Of a DNA stretch of 64,000 nucleotides, positions 19,995 through 28,589 are shown piece by piece (positions within the stretch are counted from its first letter, which is position 1; every line of letters begins with the position of its first letter). The notes under the pieces are model-generated. The model was given only the letters and a program-made list of their open reading frames with translations. It was not told where the DNA came from and ran no database searches. Both the position numbers and the translations under genes were made by a program. The DNA is taken from the NCBI RefSeq assembly GCF_024628865.1, contig NZ_CP102384.1, forward strand, positions 3,731,001 to 3,795,000, written 5' to 3'. The stretch comes from Sphingopyxis sp. DBS4 (GTDB taxonomy: Bacteria; Pseudomonadota; Alphaproteobacteria; Sphingomonadales; Sphingomonadaceae).

Positions 19995-20602
19995 GGGACG
20001 CTGATAGTGCGTCCCGATTCGCCGGGAAAGTCCTTGAATAGAGCTTCGGCCAATTTTGCGGCGGCGAGCGACGGCTGCGCGGCGGGCGCCTTCACCGGCA
20101 CCGCGGTCAGCGCGCGGCCTTCCCAGATCGCCTGTCCGGTCGCGGCATCGTCGATGCGTACCGACAACTGGAGATCGGCCATGCGCTTCGGCCCGCCGCC
20201 GAGATTGATCCCGAGCCCGAGTCCGACCCCCGATCCATAGCTGCCGGTCGAACCGCCGACCCCCACCGACACGGGCGAGCGGCGGGCAGCAGGCGGCGGC
20301 TCGCTGCGCTCGAACGCGATACGAACGAGCAAAGGCGCCTTTTCGTTGCTGCCCGCCGCGACGAGTCCCTGCCGCTGGAGCTGCTGATCGACCGCAGCAC
20401 GGTAGCTGTTCCATTCGAGCGAGGGCATAGCAGCCGCCGCGCCGTCGAGTGGCGCCGTCGCAACCGCGTAGCGCGTTCCCGGCGCCCAGCCGGGAACGGC
20501 GTTATGGAAGCGGGTGACTTCGACGGGCGGGACCGCAGTCGCGCAGCCGCCGAGCGCAAGCGCCGCTGCACCGAGCAGGGCGACGGAAAGATGACGCATC
20601 AT
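19991..20602 (-). CDS. DUF4136-type lipoprotein
   Basis: A lipoprotein of about 203 residues. The ATG at 20602 gives [20 protein letters not shown], a signal peptide ending in a lipobox (LGGC). The body includes an Ala/Pro stretch, a Gly-rich loop ([21 protein letters not shown]) and [14 protein letters not shown], in the style of DUF4136 envelope lipoproteins. A GTG at 20620 is an alternative start. The stop overlaps the M14 start, placing it first in the lipoprotein-peptidase-GNAT operon. Function unknown. Confidence 0.78.
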   Translation of the reverse strand: MMRHLSVALLGAAALALGGCATAVPPVEVTRFHNAVPGWAPGTRYAVATAPLDGAAAAMPSLEWNSYRAAVDQQLQRQGLVAAGSNEKAPLLVRIAFERSEPPPAARRSPVSVGVGGSTGSYGSGVGLGLGINLGGGPKRMADLQLSVRIDDAATGQAIWEGRALTAVPVKAPAAQPSLAAAKLAEALFKDFPGESGRTISVP

Positions 20603-20671
20603 CTGCGCATCATGCGCCACAAAAAATGGCCTGGCAATGAACGGGATGCGGGTCGCGCCCCGTTCAAGGAA

Positions 20672-21346
20672 TCAACGATAGAAGATGTGATTGTCGATCG
20701 ACGCGATGCGCGTCTTGCGCCAGCCCGGCGAGACATAGCGCGCGTGGAAGAAAAGGGCGCCCGGCGCCTGGGTCTTCCAGCTTCCGTCGCGCGCGATCTG
20801 CGCGATGGCGACGGCGTTGTTCCACTGGGCCGCGTTGCGGATCGCCGGCATCTTGCCGCCGCGCACGAAGCTGAACTGGCTCGGCTGGTGGACGACGCCG
20901 CACAGGCTCTTGGGAAAGCGGCCCGACTTGGCGCGGTTGATCACGACATGCGCGACCGCGAGCTGGCCCGCCAGCGATTCGCCGCGCGATTCGAAATAGA
21001 CGGCACCGGCAAGGCAGCGGAGTTCGGGATCGATGTCGGCCGGACGGTCGGTCGCGGCGACGAGTTCGGCGAGCGAGTCGACATCCAGCGTCGGCTTCGG
21101 CTCGGCCGCGGACTCGTCCCTGCTTTCGGAAAGGGGATTTTGGGGAAGCGTCACGACCGGCTGTTCGCTTGTCGTCGCTGCATCCGCCGGGCCGCTCTGC
21201 GGCGCATCGGCGCCCGGCAGGGTGATGGCGGGAAGATTCGCGCTGGTCGCGAGATCGCTCGCGAAGCCCGGTTCGGCCAGCAGCAGCATCGCGGTGGCCG
21301 TCATGCCGACGGCAGCCACGCTGGCGGCGTTCAAAATGCGACTCAT
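20672..21346 (-). CDS. SleB-like cell wall hydrolase
   Basis: The C-terminal domain (from about residue 105) reads CLAGAVYFESRGESLAGQLA and VVINRAKSGRFPKSLCGVV, the Hydrolase_2/SleB fold with its YFESRGE glutamate. SleB proteins are known as spore-cortex lytic transglycosylases, but alphaproteobacteria carry periplasmic versions. Residues 1-30 look like a signal peptide, followed by a low-complexity region. The ATG at 21346 is preferred over a TTG at 21358. Likely role: peptidoglycan cleavage in the periplasm. Confidence 0.87.
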   Translation of the reverse strand: MSRILNAASVAAVGMTATAMLLLAEPGFASDLATSANLPAITLPGADAPQSGPADAATTSEQPVVTLPQNPLSESRDESAAEPKPTLDVDSLAELVAATDRPADIDPELRCLAGAVYFESRGESLAGQLAVAHVVINRAKSGRFPKSLCGVVHQPSQFSFVRGGKMPAIRNAAQWNNAVAIAQIARDGSWKTQAPGALFFHARYVSPGWRKTRIASIDNHIFYR

Positions 21347-21543
21347 ATAATCCGTCAAAAGGGCGGCTGATGGACCGAAACCTCAAGACAGGCGGGTGAG
21401 CACTATCTGGCTCTATGCCGCCTGCGGCCATCCTCCGACTGCGTGTCCGAACCGTTTTTCGGGGCCCTTGCCAAGGCAGGGCAACCCACGGAACGACCTA
21501 CGCGTTATGGAATGGGCGCCAGTTATTGTGCGCCGCAACAGAG

Positions 21544-21882
21544 TCAAGTTAACGCGGCCCACTCCGCGACGAGTTGTGGCGCATCTGCGATATCCAGTTC
21601 GACGATCCACAGGTCGGGATCGGCCTTTCGCCGCCGTTCCTGATAGTTTGCGCGGGCTTCACCATCTTTTGGGTCATCGGGGCCCACGGCCTGCCAGATA
21701 TGGTGTCCGTCCTGCGAAAAGCGGCGTTCAAGCAGCGGTCCGGGCTCGCCGCGATCGCTGCATTGGACGAGGATGATCCCCGAGGTTTCGTCCCCCCGCG
21801 CGAGGATCGCCGCGAAACCGCCGGCCGCTTCGGTGCGGCGGATGAGGAGGTCGACGAGAAAGCGACTCTTGAGCCGAGCCAC
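21544..21882 (-). CDS. DUF1491 family protein
   Basis: A small protein found in alphaproteobacteria, of unknown function. A GTG at 21882 gives 112 residues, beginning VARLKSRFLVDLLIRRTEAAG, the usual start of the family. The signature GFAAILARGDETSGIILVQ and the end LWIVELDIADAPQL are present. An ATG at 21924 would lie inside ptsN. It follows ptsN by 16 bases and is probably co-transcribed with hpf and ptsN. Confidence 0.78.
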   Translation of the reverse strand: MARLKSRFLVDLLIRRTEAAGGFAAILARGDETSGIILVQCSDRGEPGPLLERRFSQDGHHIWQAVGPDDPKDGEARANYQERRRKADPDLWIVELDIADAPQLVAEWAALT

Positions 21883-21898
21883 GGAAACGGTCGCGCGT

Positions 21899-22363
21899 CT
21901 AGGCCGCGTCGCGCGTTTCGGCATCGACGAGCATCGCATAGAGCGCCTCGTCGCTTTTCGCGCCGCGCAGCCGTTCGGCGATGCTGTCGTTGCGGAGCAT
22001 CCGCGAAACGCCCGCGAGCGCCTTCAGATGATCGGCGCCCGCGTCGAGCGGCGAGAGCAGCACGAACAGCAGGTCGACCGGCAGGCCGTCGACCGCCTGG
22101 AAATCGATCGGCCGGGCCAGTTGCAGGAACAGGCCGCGCACCCCGGTGAGGTCGGCCATCTTCGCGTGCGGCAAGGCAATGCCACGTCCGAAGCCGGTCG
22201 AGCCGAGGCGCTCGCGCTCGAGCAAGGCTTCGCTGACTTCGCCGGCGTCGAGGCCGAGCGAGCGCGCGGCAAGATCACCGACGAGCGGGAACAGCGCCTT
22301 TTTCGAATCGAGCTGGACATGCGCGCGCACGGTCGCGGGATAGAGAAGGGAAGATAGGTTCAT
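21899..22363 (-). CDS. ptsN: PTS IIA-like nitrogen regulatory protein
   Basis: EIIA-Ntr accepts phosphate from NPr in the regulatory nitrogen PTS and controls potassium and nitrogen-linked targets. The 154-residue reading starts MNLSSLLYPATVRAHVQ; the phospho-acceptor histidine is His66 in GRGIALPHAK. Gene order hpf-ptsN is the same as next to rpoN in many proteobacteria, although rpoN is not in this window. Confidence 0.93.
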   Translation of the reverse strand: MNLSSLLYPATVRAHVQLDSKKALFPLVGDLAARSLGLDAGEVSEALLERERLGSTGFGRGIALPHAKMADLTGVRGLFLQLARPIDFQAVDGLPVDLLFVLLSPLDAGADHLKALAGVSRMLRNDSIAERLRGAKSDEALYAMLVDAETRDAA

Positions 22364-22446
22364 CGCTTTGGTCAAATCATATCCGCCGGGCGCCGCCCGG
22401 TTCATCCTGTTGGCAAACGATCATGGGATCGGTCGTGTGGCAGGCC

Positions 22447-22492
22447 CCGCCATCCGGGTATCAATGGGCGCGGCCCTTAGGCCGGATGGCGG
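22447..22492 (-). terminator. 11-bp hairpin downstream of hpf
   Basis: CCGCCATCCGG (22447-22457) and its perfect complement (22482-22492) flank a 24-base loop in the 158-base gap between hpf and ptsN. There is no U-tract, so it is more likely a transcript-stability or attenuation structure than a full terminator. Confidence 0.35.
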
Positions 22493-22521
22493 AGAAAATC
22501 CAGTCCTATTGTCCGGAGCTT

Positions 22522-23103
22522 CTATCCCTGGCGCGGCTCGACCCAACCGATCGTGCCGTCGTCGCGGCGATAGACCATATTGTGCGACCCGGTCTTGCTG
22601 TTGACGAACAAGAGCGCGTTGGTGTTGCGAAGGTCGAGCATCATCACCGCGTCGGACACGCTGCTGGTCGGGATATCGACGCGCGTTTCGGCGATGATCG
22701 CCGGGGCGTCGCCGGCCTCATCCTCCTCGGCACCGCCGTCGAACACGACATAGCTCGCATTTTCCACGAAATCGTCGATCGACGCGGCGGATTGGCCGTT
22801 GAGGTTTCCGCGGTCCTTCAATCGTCGCATATAGCGTCGAAGCTGTTTTTCGATGCGCTCGGCGGCGGCCTCGAAGGCGACATGCGCGTCCTGCGCCTGG
22901 CCGTGCCCCTTGAGCACGAGCCCCTGCATCACATGCGCGACGATATCGCACTGGAAACTGTCGTGCGGCCCCTTGCCGAAGGTCGCGTGCGCGCCGAGCG
23001 CGCGGGAGAAATATTTGTCGGCAATCGCGTTCATCCGGTCCGACACATGCGCCTGGAGCGCTTCGCCGGTTTCGATCTGGTGTCCAGAGACGCGGATTTC
23101 CAT
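22522..23103 (-). CDS. hpf: Ribosome hibernation-promoting factor, long form
   Basis: Long HPF binds the 30S subunit and its C-terminal domain dimerises to form inactive 100S ribosomes. The 193-residue reading starts MEIRVSGHQIETGEALQAHV, with GAAGGAG before the ATG. The N-terminal S30AE domain runs to about residue 100. The C-terminal domain includes VSDAVMMLDLRNTNALLFVN and DDGTIGWVEPRQG, typical of the long form. Confidence 0.94.
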   Translation of the reverse strand: MEIRVSGHQIETGEALQAHVSDRMNAIADKYFSRALGAHATFGKGPHDSFQCDIVAHVMQGLVLKGHGQAQDAHVAFEAAAERIEKQLRRYMRRLKDRGNLNGQSAASIDDFVENASYVVFDGGAEEDEAGDAPAIIAETRVDIPTSSVSDAVMMLDLRNTNALLFVNSKTGSHNMVYRRDDGTIGWVEPRQG

Positions 23104-23146
23104 TTTTCTTCTCCTTCCAGAATCGCGGCGGCGGCCGGGGCCGCCG

Positions 23147-23845
23147 TCACGGACTATCGTGCCACAGCGGTCCTGTGAGCTTGGCAACGAATTCGGCATG
23201 GCGCGCCAGTTCGGCCGCGCTGGCGGCATGAGCGCGCGGTTCGCGAAAGGCGCGCGGCGGCGCGGCGACGCGAACGGGATCGGCGGCGGCATGCGCGGCC
23301 GGCGCGGTTTCCGCCGCCAGGCCGAGGCCGATCTGCCGCCCGCCGGTCATTTCGATATAAAGATGCGCGAGCAGTTCGGCGTCGAGCAGCGCGCCATGCT
23401 TGACGCGGTGGCTGCGGTCGATGCCGTAGCGCGTGCAGAGCGCGTCGAGGCTGTGCTTGGCGCCCGGATGGAGCTTGCGCGCCATCTGTACGGTGCAGCA
23501 CATGCGCGCCATGTCGAGCGCGGGACGTCCGGCGCGCGCGAGCTCGGCATTGATGAAGCCGAAGTCGAAAGCGGCATTGTGCGCGACCATCGGCGCGTCG
23601 CCGAGAAAGTCGATCAGCTCGTCGACGCGGGTCGCAAACAGCGGCTTGTCGGACAGGAACTGGATCGACAGGCCATGCACCGCCTCGGCCTCGGCCGGCA
23701 TGTCGCGTTCGGGATGAAAATAGGCGTGAAAGGTCCGGCCCGATTCGCGGCGGTCGATCAGTTCGATGCAGCCGATTTCGACCAACCTATGCCCCGCTCT
23801 GGGGTCGAGTCCCGTAGTTTCCGTATCGAAGATTATCTCACGCAT
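23147..23845 (-). CDS. dnaQ: DNA polymerase III epsilon subunit (proofreading 3'-5' exonuclease)
   Basis: The 232 residues have the DEDDh exonuclease set: Asp7 and Glu9 (DTETTGL), Asp94 (HNAAFDFGF), His150 and Asp155 (KHGALLDAELLA). An Ala/Arg-rich tail after residue 185 or so may carry the polymerase-binding segment. It lies in the dnaQ-coaE-aroE-maf run that flanks the chromosome origin in many alphaproteobacteria. Confidence 0.95.
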   Translation of the reverse strand: MREIIFDTETTGLDPRAGHRLVEIGCIELIDRRESGRTFHAYFHPERDMPAEAEAVHGLSIQFLSDKPLFATRVDELIDFLGDAPMVAHNAAFDFGFINAELARAGRPALDMARMCCTVQMARKLHPGAKHSLDALCTRYGIDRSHRVKHGALLDAELLAHLYIEMTGGRQIGLGLAAETAPAAHAAADPVRVAAPPRAFREPRAHAASAAELARHAEFVAKLTGPLWHDSP

Positions 23846-23864
23846 CTTCGAATCAATATTGCCC

Positions 23865-24488
23865 CTATCGGGCGCGGAAACAAGAGGCGATGGCGCGGAT
23901 TTGACGGTGCGTCTCGCTTTTGGGGCGGCCCGTTTCGATCACGAAATCGGCGCGCGCGCGCTTGACGCGGTCGGGCACCTGAAGGCGCCGGATCGCCTTC
24001 AGCTTGGCGGCGGTCATTCCGGGGCGGCGCATCACGCGCTTTCGCTGCATCCACGCCGGCGCGGAGACGACGGCGATCGCGCCGACGCGGCGCCAGCCGC
24101 CCTTTTCGAAGAGCAGCGGAATGTCGAGAACGATCAGGTCGCGGGCGCGGTGGCGCGCGAGAAAACGTTTCTGCGCCTTGCCGACCGCCGGATGAATGAT
24201 CGCCTCGAGCGCGGCGAGTTCGTGGGTGTTGCCGAGCACCCGCGCGCCGAGTTTCTGCCGGTCGACGCCGGCCGGCCCGGTGGTGCCGGGAAAGCGCGCC
24301 TCGATCGCGGCGACCAGGGCGCCGCCGGGCCCTTGCAGCCGATGCACTTCGGCATCGGCGTCGAAGACGGGGATGCCTTCGCGCTCGAACATCGTCGCCG
24401 CCGTCGACTTGCCCATGCCGATCGAGCCGGTGAGGCCGAGGATGAACGGACGGCGGAGCCGCGAGGCGGGGCGCGGGTGATGCGTCAT
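23865..24488 (-). CDS. coaE: Dephospho-CoA kinase
   Basis: Last step of coenzyme A synthesis, phosphorylating dephospho-CoA. The 207 residues contain the P-loop GSIGMGKST (21-29), DADAEVHRLQGPGG, and LDIPLLFEKGGWRRV, all diagnostic. Its start overlaps the stop of aroE by four bases (ATGA). Confidence 0.95.
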   Translation of the reverse strand: MTHHPRPASRLRRPFILGLTGSIGMGKSTAATMFEREGIPVFDADAEVHRLQGPGGALVAAIEARFPGTTGPAGVDRQKLGARVLGNTHELAALEAIIHPAVGKAQKRFLARHRARDLIVLDIPLLFEKGGWRRVGAIAVVSAPAWMQRKRVMRRPGMTAAKLKAIRRLQVPDRVKRARADFVIETGRPKSETHRQIRAIASCFRAR

Positions 24489-25297
24489 GCGGTCAGCAGC
24501 GCGCGCAATTCCTCGTCACGGCCCTCGGGGGGCGGCGCACCGAAGAACAGTTCGAAGGCGAGCGCGGCCTGACCGATCAGCATGTCGAGCCCATCGACGG
24601 TGTCGAGCCCGCGCGCCGCGGCGGCCTTCAAGAGGCCGGTCTGGAGCGGCGCGTAAACGAGGTCGTAGACGATGGCGTCGTCGGGAAGCGGCGCCAGGTC
24701 GAGGTCGAGCGGCGGCTGGCCGGTCATGCCGAGGCTGCTCGCATTGACGAGCAATGCGGCCGGCGGGAGCGATGCATCGAGCGGGGCGACATCGCCCTTC
24801 AGCCCGAAGGTCGCGAGCAGTCCCATCGCTTTCAGCGGCGAGCGGTTCAGGATCGTCACGGGGCCCACACCCGCGCGGGCGAGCGCGAACAGGACCGCCC
24901 GGGCGGCACCGCCCGCCCCGACGACCACGACCGGCGCGCCTTGAAGGTCGAGCTCGGCGAGCGGCGCATAAAAGCCCGCAGCGTCGGTATTGGTGCCGAT
25001 CAGCGCGCCGTCGGGCTGACGCACGATCGTGTTCATCGCGCCGATGGTGCCGCGGATATTGCCCGGATCATCCACGAGATCCATCACCGCGACCTTGTGC
25101 GGGATGGTCACGTTGCAGCCGCGCCAGCCGGCGTCGGCGCGGCGCTCGCCGATATAGGCGGCCAGATCGTCGGGCGTCACATGCCGGCGACGGTAATCGC
25201 CAGGAAGCCCGAGCGCCTTCAGCCAGAAACCGTGGATCAGCGGTGATTTCGACTGGGCGATCGGATCGCCGATCACTTCGGCATAGGGCGCGCTCAT
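24485..25297 (-). CDS. aroE: Shikimate dehydrogenase (NADP+)
   Basis: Reduces 3-dehydroshikimate to shikimate on the way to chorismate and aromatic amino acids. The 270-residue reading begins MSAPYAEVIGDPIAQSKSPL. Substrate-binding residues are in SKS (15-17); Lys68 (NVTIPHK) and Asp105 (NTDAAGF) are catalytic; the Rossmann loop is VVVGAGGAARA. It overlaps maf and coaE by four bases each. Confidence 0.95.
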   Translation of the reverse strand: MSAPYAEVIGDPIAQSKSPLIHGFWLKALGLPGDYRRRHVTPDDLAAYIGERRADAGWRGCNVTIPHKVAVMDLVDDPGNIRGTIGAMNTIVRQPDGALIGTNTDAAGFYAPLAELDLQGAPVVVVGAGGAARAVLFALARAGVGPVTILNRSPLKAMGLLATFGLKGDVAPLDASLPPAALLVNASSLGMTGQPPLDLDLAPLPDDAIVYDLVYAPLQTGLLKAAAARGLDTVDGLDMLIGQAALAFELFFGAPPPEGRDEELRALLTA

Positions 25298-25893
25298 TGC
25301 GGTGCGATTCCGGTGGCGCGCAGCCATGCCATCAGCGGCAGCATCGGCATACCGATGATCGTCCAGGGATCGCCCTCGACCCGGTCGAATAGTTGCACGC
25401 CCGCCCCCTCTATCTCATAGCAGCCGACGGTCCAGCGGATGCTGTCCCAGTGGCGCGCGACATAGTCGGCGATGAAGGCGTCCGACAAGGGGCGCATCCA
25501 CAGCTTTGCCTCACCCACCGCGCGCCAGATGGGCGCGCCGTCGCGCGCGGCGACCACGGCGCTGAACAAGCGGTGGCGCGTTCCGGCCATGCGGCGAAGA
25601 TGATCGGCGGCCTCTGCGGGGTCCGCGGGTTTCGTCAGCATCGACCCGTCACCCAGCGCCAGCGTGGTGTCGGCGCCGATCACGGTGACGCCGGGAAGCC
25701 GCGACGAAATCTTGACCGCCTTCGCTTCGGCGAGCGCGTCGGCGATATTGCGCGGCGTCTGCCCCGCCGCGAGCAGCGAAGTGGTCAGCGCCTCCTCGTC
25801 GACATGCGCCGCCGTCGTCTCGAAGCTGAGCCCGGCGGCACGGAGCATCGCGGCGCGGCCGCTGCTCTGCGAGGCGAGAAGAAGCTGGGTCAT
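25294..25893 (-). CDS. maf: Maf-like nucleoside triphosphate pyrophosphatase
   Basis: House-cleaning enzyme that hydrolyses non-canonical nucleotides (dTTP/UTP or m7GTP types, depending on subgroup). The 199 residues open MTQLLLASQSSGRAAML, close to the SxSPRR motif but with SGR in place of PRR. The motifs VIGADTTLALGD and CYEIEGAGVQLFDRVEGDPWTI follow. The exact substrate subgroup cannot be fixed by eye. Overlaps both neighbours by ATGA. Confidence 0.92.
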   Translation of the reverse strand: MTQLLLASQSSGRAAMLRAAGLSFETTAAHVDEEALTTSLLAAGQTPRNIADALAEAKAVKISSRLPGVTVIGADTTLALGDGSMLTKPADPAEAADHLRRMAGTRHRLFSAVVAARDGAPIWRAVGEAKLWMRPLSDAFIADYVARHWDSIRWTVGCYEIEGAGVQLFDRVEGDPWTIIGMPMLPLMAWLRATGIAPQ

Positions 25894-26702
25894 GCCGTGC
25901 CGCGATCCTCGACCAGCTTGATCACCGCGGCGGCGGTCTCCTCGATCGAGCGGCGCGTGACGTCGATTACCGGCCAGCCGTTGTCAGCGAACATGCGCCG
26001 GGCATAGGCGATCTCGGCCTTGACCCTTTCGTCGTCGACATAGGCGGTTTCGGGCGCCTGATTGAGCGAGAGAAGGCGGTTGCGCCGTACCTGCACCAGC
26101 CGGTCGAGCCCGGTGGTCAGTCCAACGACGAGCGGGCGCTTCAGATTGTAGAGCGCGTCGGGCGGCGGCGATTCGGGGACGATCGGGATGTTCGCGGTCT
26201 TGTAGCCGCGGTTGGCGAGATAGATGCTCGTCGGGGTTTTCGAGGTGCGCGATACCCCGGCGAGCAATATGTCGGCCTGCTCCCAATTCTCCCAGCCGAT
26301 GCCGTCGTCGTGCGCGACGGTGAACTGAATCGCCTCGACGCGTGCGAAATAGGCAGCATCGAGCACATGCTGGCGGCCGGGGCGCGCCTTCGCTTCCTGC
26401 CCCAGCATTCGCGACAGCGCATCAGTGACCGCGTCGAGCGCGGGGACGAGCGGCAGGTTCAGCGCCTCCGCGCGCCGTTCGAGGCTGGCGCGCAGCTCGC
26501 CGTTGACCAGGGTGAACAGGATCATGCCGGGGCTGGCCTGCACCTCGGCGATGATCCGGTCGAGATGCGATTCGGATCGCACCATCGGCCAGAAATGGCG
26601 GACGACCTCGACATCGTCGAACTGCGCGATCGCCGCCTTGGCGATATTTTCGAGCGTTTCGCCGGTGGAATCGGATATGAGGTGCAGGTGGAGCCGGTCC
26701 AT
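25890..26702 (-). CDS. Pyruvate, phosphate dikinase / PEP synthase regulatory protein (kinase/pyrophosphorylase)
   Basis: Bifunctional ADP-dependent kinase and phosphate-dependent pyrophosphorylase that switches PPDK or PEP synthase off and on. The 270 residues begin MDRLHLHLISDSTGETLENIAK and carry the P-loop-like GVSRTSKTPTSIYLANRGYK, the hallmark of the DUF299 family. It is the first gene of the coupled run ending in coaE, and lies beside the candidate origin, its start being 70 bases from the first DnaA box. Confidence 0.93.
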   Translation of the reverse strand: MDRLHLHLISDSTGETLENIAKAAIAQFDDVEVVRHFWPMVRSESHLDRIIAEVQASPGMILFTLVNGELRASLERRAEALNLPLVPALDAVTDALSRMLGQEAKARPGRQHVLDAAYFARVEAIQFTVAHDDGIGWENWEQADILLAGVSRTSKTPTSIYLANRGYKTANIPIVPESPPPDALYNLKRPLVVGLTTGLDRLVQVRRNRLLSLNQAPETAYVDDERVKAEIAYARRMFADNGWPVIDVTRRSIEETAAAVIKLVEDRGTA

Positions 26703-26749
26703 GGCCCATATTTCGCAGCGGCGAAGGAAAAGGCAAGCCGGGCTTTGCT

Positions 26750-27050
26750 CGCATCGCTCCCCGAACGGCCCTGTGGATAAGCCTCGGCATAACCGCCGGG
26801 ACAAGATCGGCACACGGGATTCATCCCCGACGTTGCCGATTCCGCTCCATCCCTTGTCCACAAGCGATGGAATTTATCCACAGGCTGTGAATTAGGAGGA
26901 AAGCCGCTGGCGACTCCGTGACGTTACCCGTGACGCGCAGAGTCAATATGTTGGCAAAAGCGACGCCCGCGCCTAAAGCCCCGCAATCCGCCGGCCAACA
27001 AACCACCACAATCATCTTTAAATATATATGAAGAGAGAAAGAGGGACCGC
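26750..27050. other. Candidate chromosomal replication origin (oriC)
   Basis: The 348-base gap between ppsR and hemE (26703-27050) has two perfect DnaA boxes of the TTATCCACA form (26772-26780 reversed, 26874-26882) and one with a single change (TTGTCCACA, 26854-26862). Four GANTC sites lie at 26818, 26838, 26912 and 26940. An AT-rich stretch (27011-27030, centred on TTTAAATATATATG) could be the unwinding element. The Caulobacter origin is next to hemE, and the flanking gene order here is the standard alphaproteobacterial origin neighbourhood. Strand-skew data would be decisive. Confidence 0.68.
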
Positions 27051-28076
27051 GTGAAGGCGTCGTCGAAGAGCTTGCTGGCAACGCTGCGCGGGGTGCGGCA
27101 GGAGCGGCCCGCACTGTGGCTGATGCGCCAGGCGGGGCGTTATCTCCCCGAATATCGCGCGCTCCGGGAAACCAAGGGGGGCTTCCTCGAACTCTGCTAC
27201 GACAGCGAGGCAGCGGCCGAGGTCACCTTGCAGCCGATCCGCCGCTTCGGCTTCGACGGCGCGATCCTCTTTTCCGACATTCTCGTCGTCCCGCACGCGC
27301 TCGGGCAGCATCTGTGGTTCGAGGCGGGCGAAGGTCCGCGGCTTGCGCCGCCGCTCGTCGATAGCGCGCTCGCAGCGCTTGAGGCGATGCCGCAGCGGCT
27401 CGACCCGGTGTATCGCACCGTCGCGCGCGTGGCGGGGGCACTGCCGCCCGAAACGAGCTTCCTCGGCTTTGCCGGCAGTCCGTGGACCGTCGCGACCTAT
27501 ATGGTGGCGGGGCAGGGGTCGAAGGACCAGGCCGCGGCGCGGCGCATGGCGTTCGGCGATCCGGCCGCGTTCGACGCGATCGTCGAGGCGATCGTCGATT
27601 TGAGCGTCACCTATCTTTCGGGGCAGATCGAGCAGGGCGTCGAGGCGGTCCAGCTTTTCGACAGCTGGGCGGGCAGCCTCAGCCCCGCGCAGTTCGAGCG
27701 CTGGGTCATCGCCCCCAATGCCGAGATCGTGCGCCGGCTGAAGGCGCTTCATCCCGACACGCCGGTCATTGGATTTCCGAAGGGGGCGGGCGGCAAGCTC
27801 GCATCCTATGCGAACGAGACCGGCGTCGATGCGATCGGACTCGACGAGACGGTCGATCCCGCCTGGGCCGATGCCGTGCTGCCGCCGCATCTGCCAGTGC
27901 AGGGCAATCTCGACCCGCTCGCGCTCGTCGCGGGGGGCGAGGTGCTCGACACCGCGATCGACCGCATCCTTGCGGCTTTCCCCGATCGCCCCCATATCTT
28001 CAATCTCGGCCATGGCATCGTGCCCGACACGCCCATAGCCCATGTCGAACATCTGATCCGGCGCGTCCGTGGGTAG
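27051..28076 (+). CDS. hemE: Uroporphyrinogen decarboxylase
   Basis: Decarboxylates uroporphyrinogen III to coproporphyrinogen III in haem synthesis. The 341 residues use a GTG start with AGAGGGA before it. Active-site residues are visible: Arg26 and Arg30 in RQAGRYLPEY, Asp76 in FSDILVVP, and the histidine in FNLGHGIVPDTP near the C-terminus. hemJ follows after nine bases, giving a small haem operon beside the origin. Confidence 0.97.
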   Translation: MKASSKSLLATLRGVRQERPALWLMRQAGRYLPEYRALRETKGGFLELCYDSEAAAEVTLQPIRRFGFDGAILFSDILVVPHALGQHLWFEAGEGPRLAPPLVDSALAALEAMPQRLDPVYRTVARVAGALPPETSFLGFAGSPWTVATYMVAGQGSKDQAAARRMAFGDPAAFDAIVEAIVDLSVTYLSGQIEQGVEAVQLFDSWAGSLSPAQFERWVIAPNAEIVRRLKALHPDTPVIGFPKGAGGKLASYANETGVDAIGLDETVDPAWADAVLPPHLPVQGNLDPLALVAGGEVLDTAIDRILAAFPDRPHIFNLGHGIVPDTPIAHVEHLIRRVRG

Positions 28077-28085
28077 GCGGGACTT

Positions 28086-28529
28086 ATGGCAGGTTTTCTG
28101 GGGGTAACGATGCTTTGGGTCAAAGCCGCGCATGTGATTTTCGTCATCTTCCTGATGGCGGGGCTGTTCATGATGCCGCGCTTCTTCGTCTATCATCACC
28201 AGTGCGCGGTCGGGTCGGACGAGGACAAGAAGTGGACCCTGCGCGAGGATCGCCTCCGCAAGATCATCCTCAACCCGTCGATCATCCTCGTCTGGGTGTT
28301 CGGGCTGATGCTCGCCTTCAACGGCGATGTTTGGCGCGAGGGCTGGTTCCACGCCAAATTGCTGCTCGTCATCCTGCTCTCGGGCTATCATGGCTGGCTG
28401 ATCGGCTATTTCAAGAAACTGCGCCGCGGCGAGCGCCCGCTGACCGAGAAAAAACTGCGCCTCCTCAACGAGGTGCCGGGGATCGCCGCGGCGATCATCG
28501 TCATACTGGTGGTCGTGCGACCGTTCTGA
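28086..28529 (+). CDS. hemJ: HemJ-type protoporphyrinogen IX oxidase
   Basis: Membrane enzyme that oxidises protoporphyrinogen IX to protoporphyrin IX in bacteria lacking HemY and HemG. The 147 residues have about four transmembrane helices. The conserved WVKAAHVIFVIFLMAGLF contains the N-terminal histidine (His16), and FHAKLLLVILLSGYHGWL carries two more. The adjacent hemE strongly supports the haem role. Confidence 0.92.
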   Translation: MAGFLGVTMLWVKAAHVIFVIFLMAGLFMMPRFFVYHHQCAVGSDEDKKWTLREDRLRKIILNPSIILVWVFGLMLAFNGDVWREGWFHAKLLLVILLSGYHGWLIGYFKKLRRGERPLTEKKLRLLNEVPGIAAAIIVILVVVRPF

Positions 28530-28553
28530 GCCGCCGCCCCGACGCAGCCGCGA

Positions 28554-28582
28554 TTGACTTGCGCAAAAGCGGGTTATAGGGG
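28554..28582 (+). promoter_or_regulatory. Probable rho promoter
   Basis: TTGACT (28554-28559) and TAGGGG (28577-28582) are spaced by 17 bases, the same form as the str promoter. A start near 28590 would give a leader of about 135 bases. Confidence 0.6.
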
Positions 28583-28589
28583 CCGATCA

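Noticed and set aside
26703..27050. Riboswitch or leader peptide ahead of hemE
   Set aside because: The gap is better explained by DnaA boxes, GANTC sites and an AT-rich block; no conserved aptamer-like helices were seen near the GTG start.
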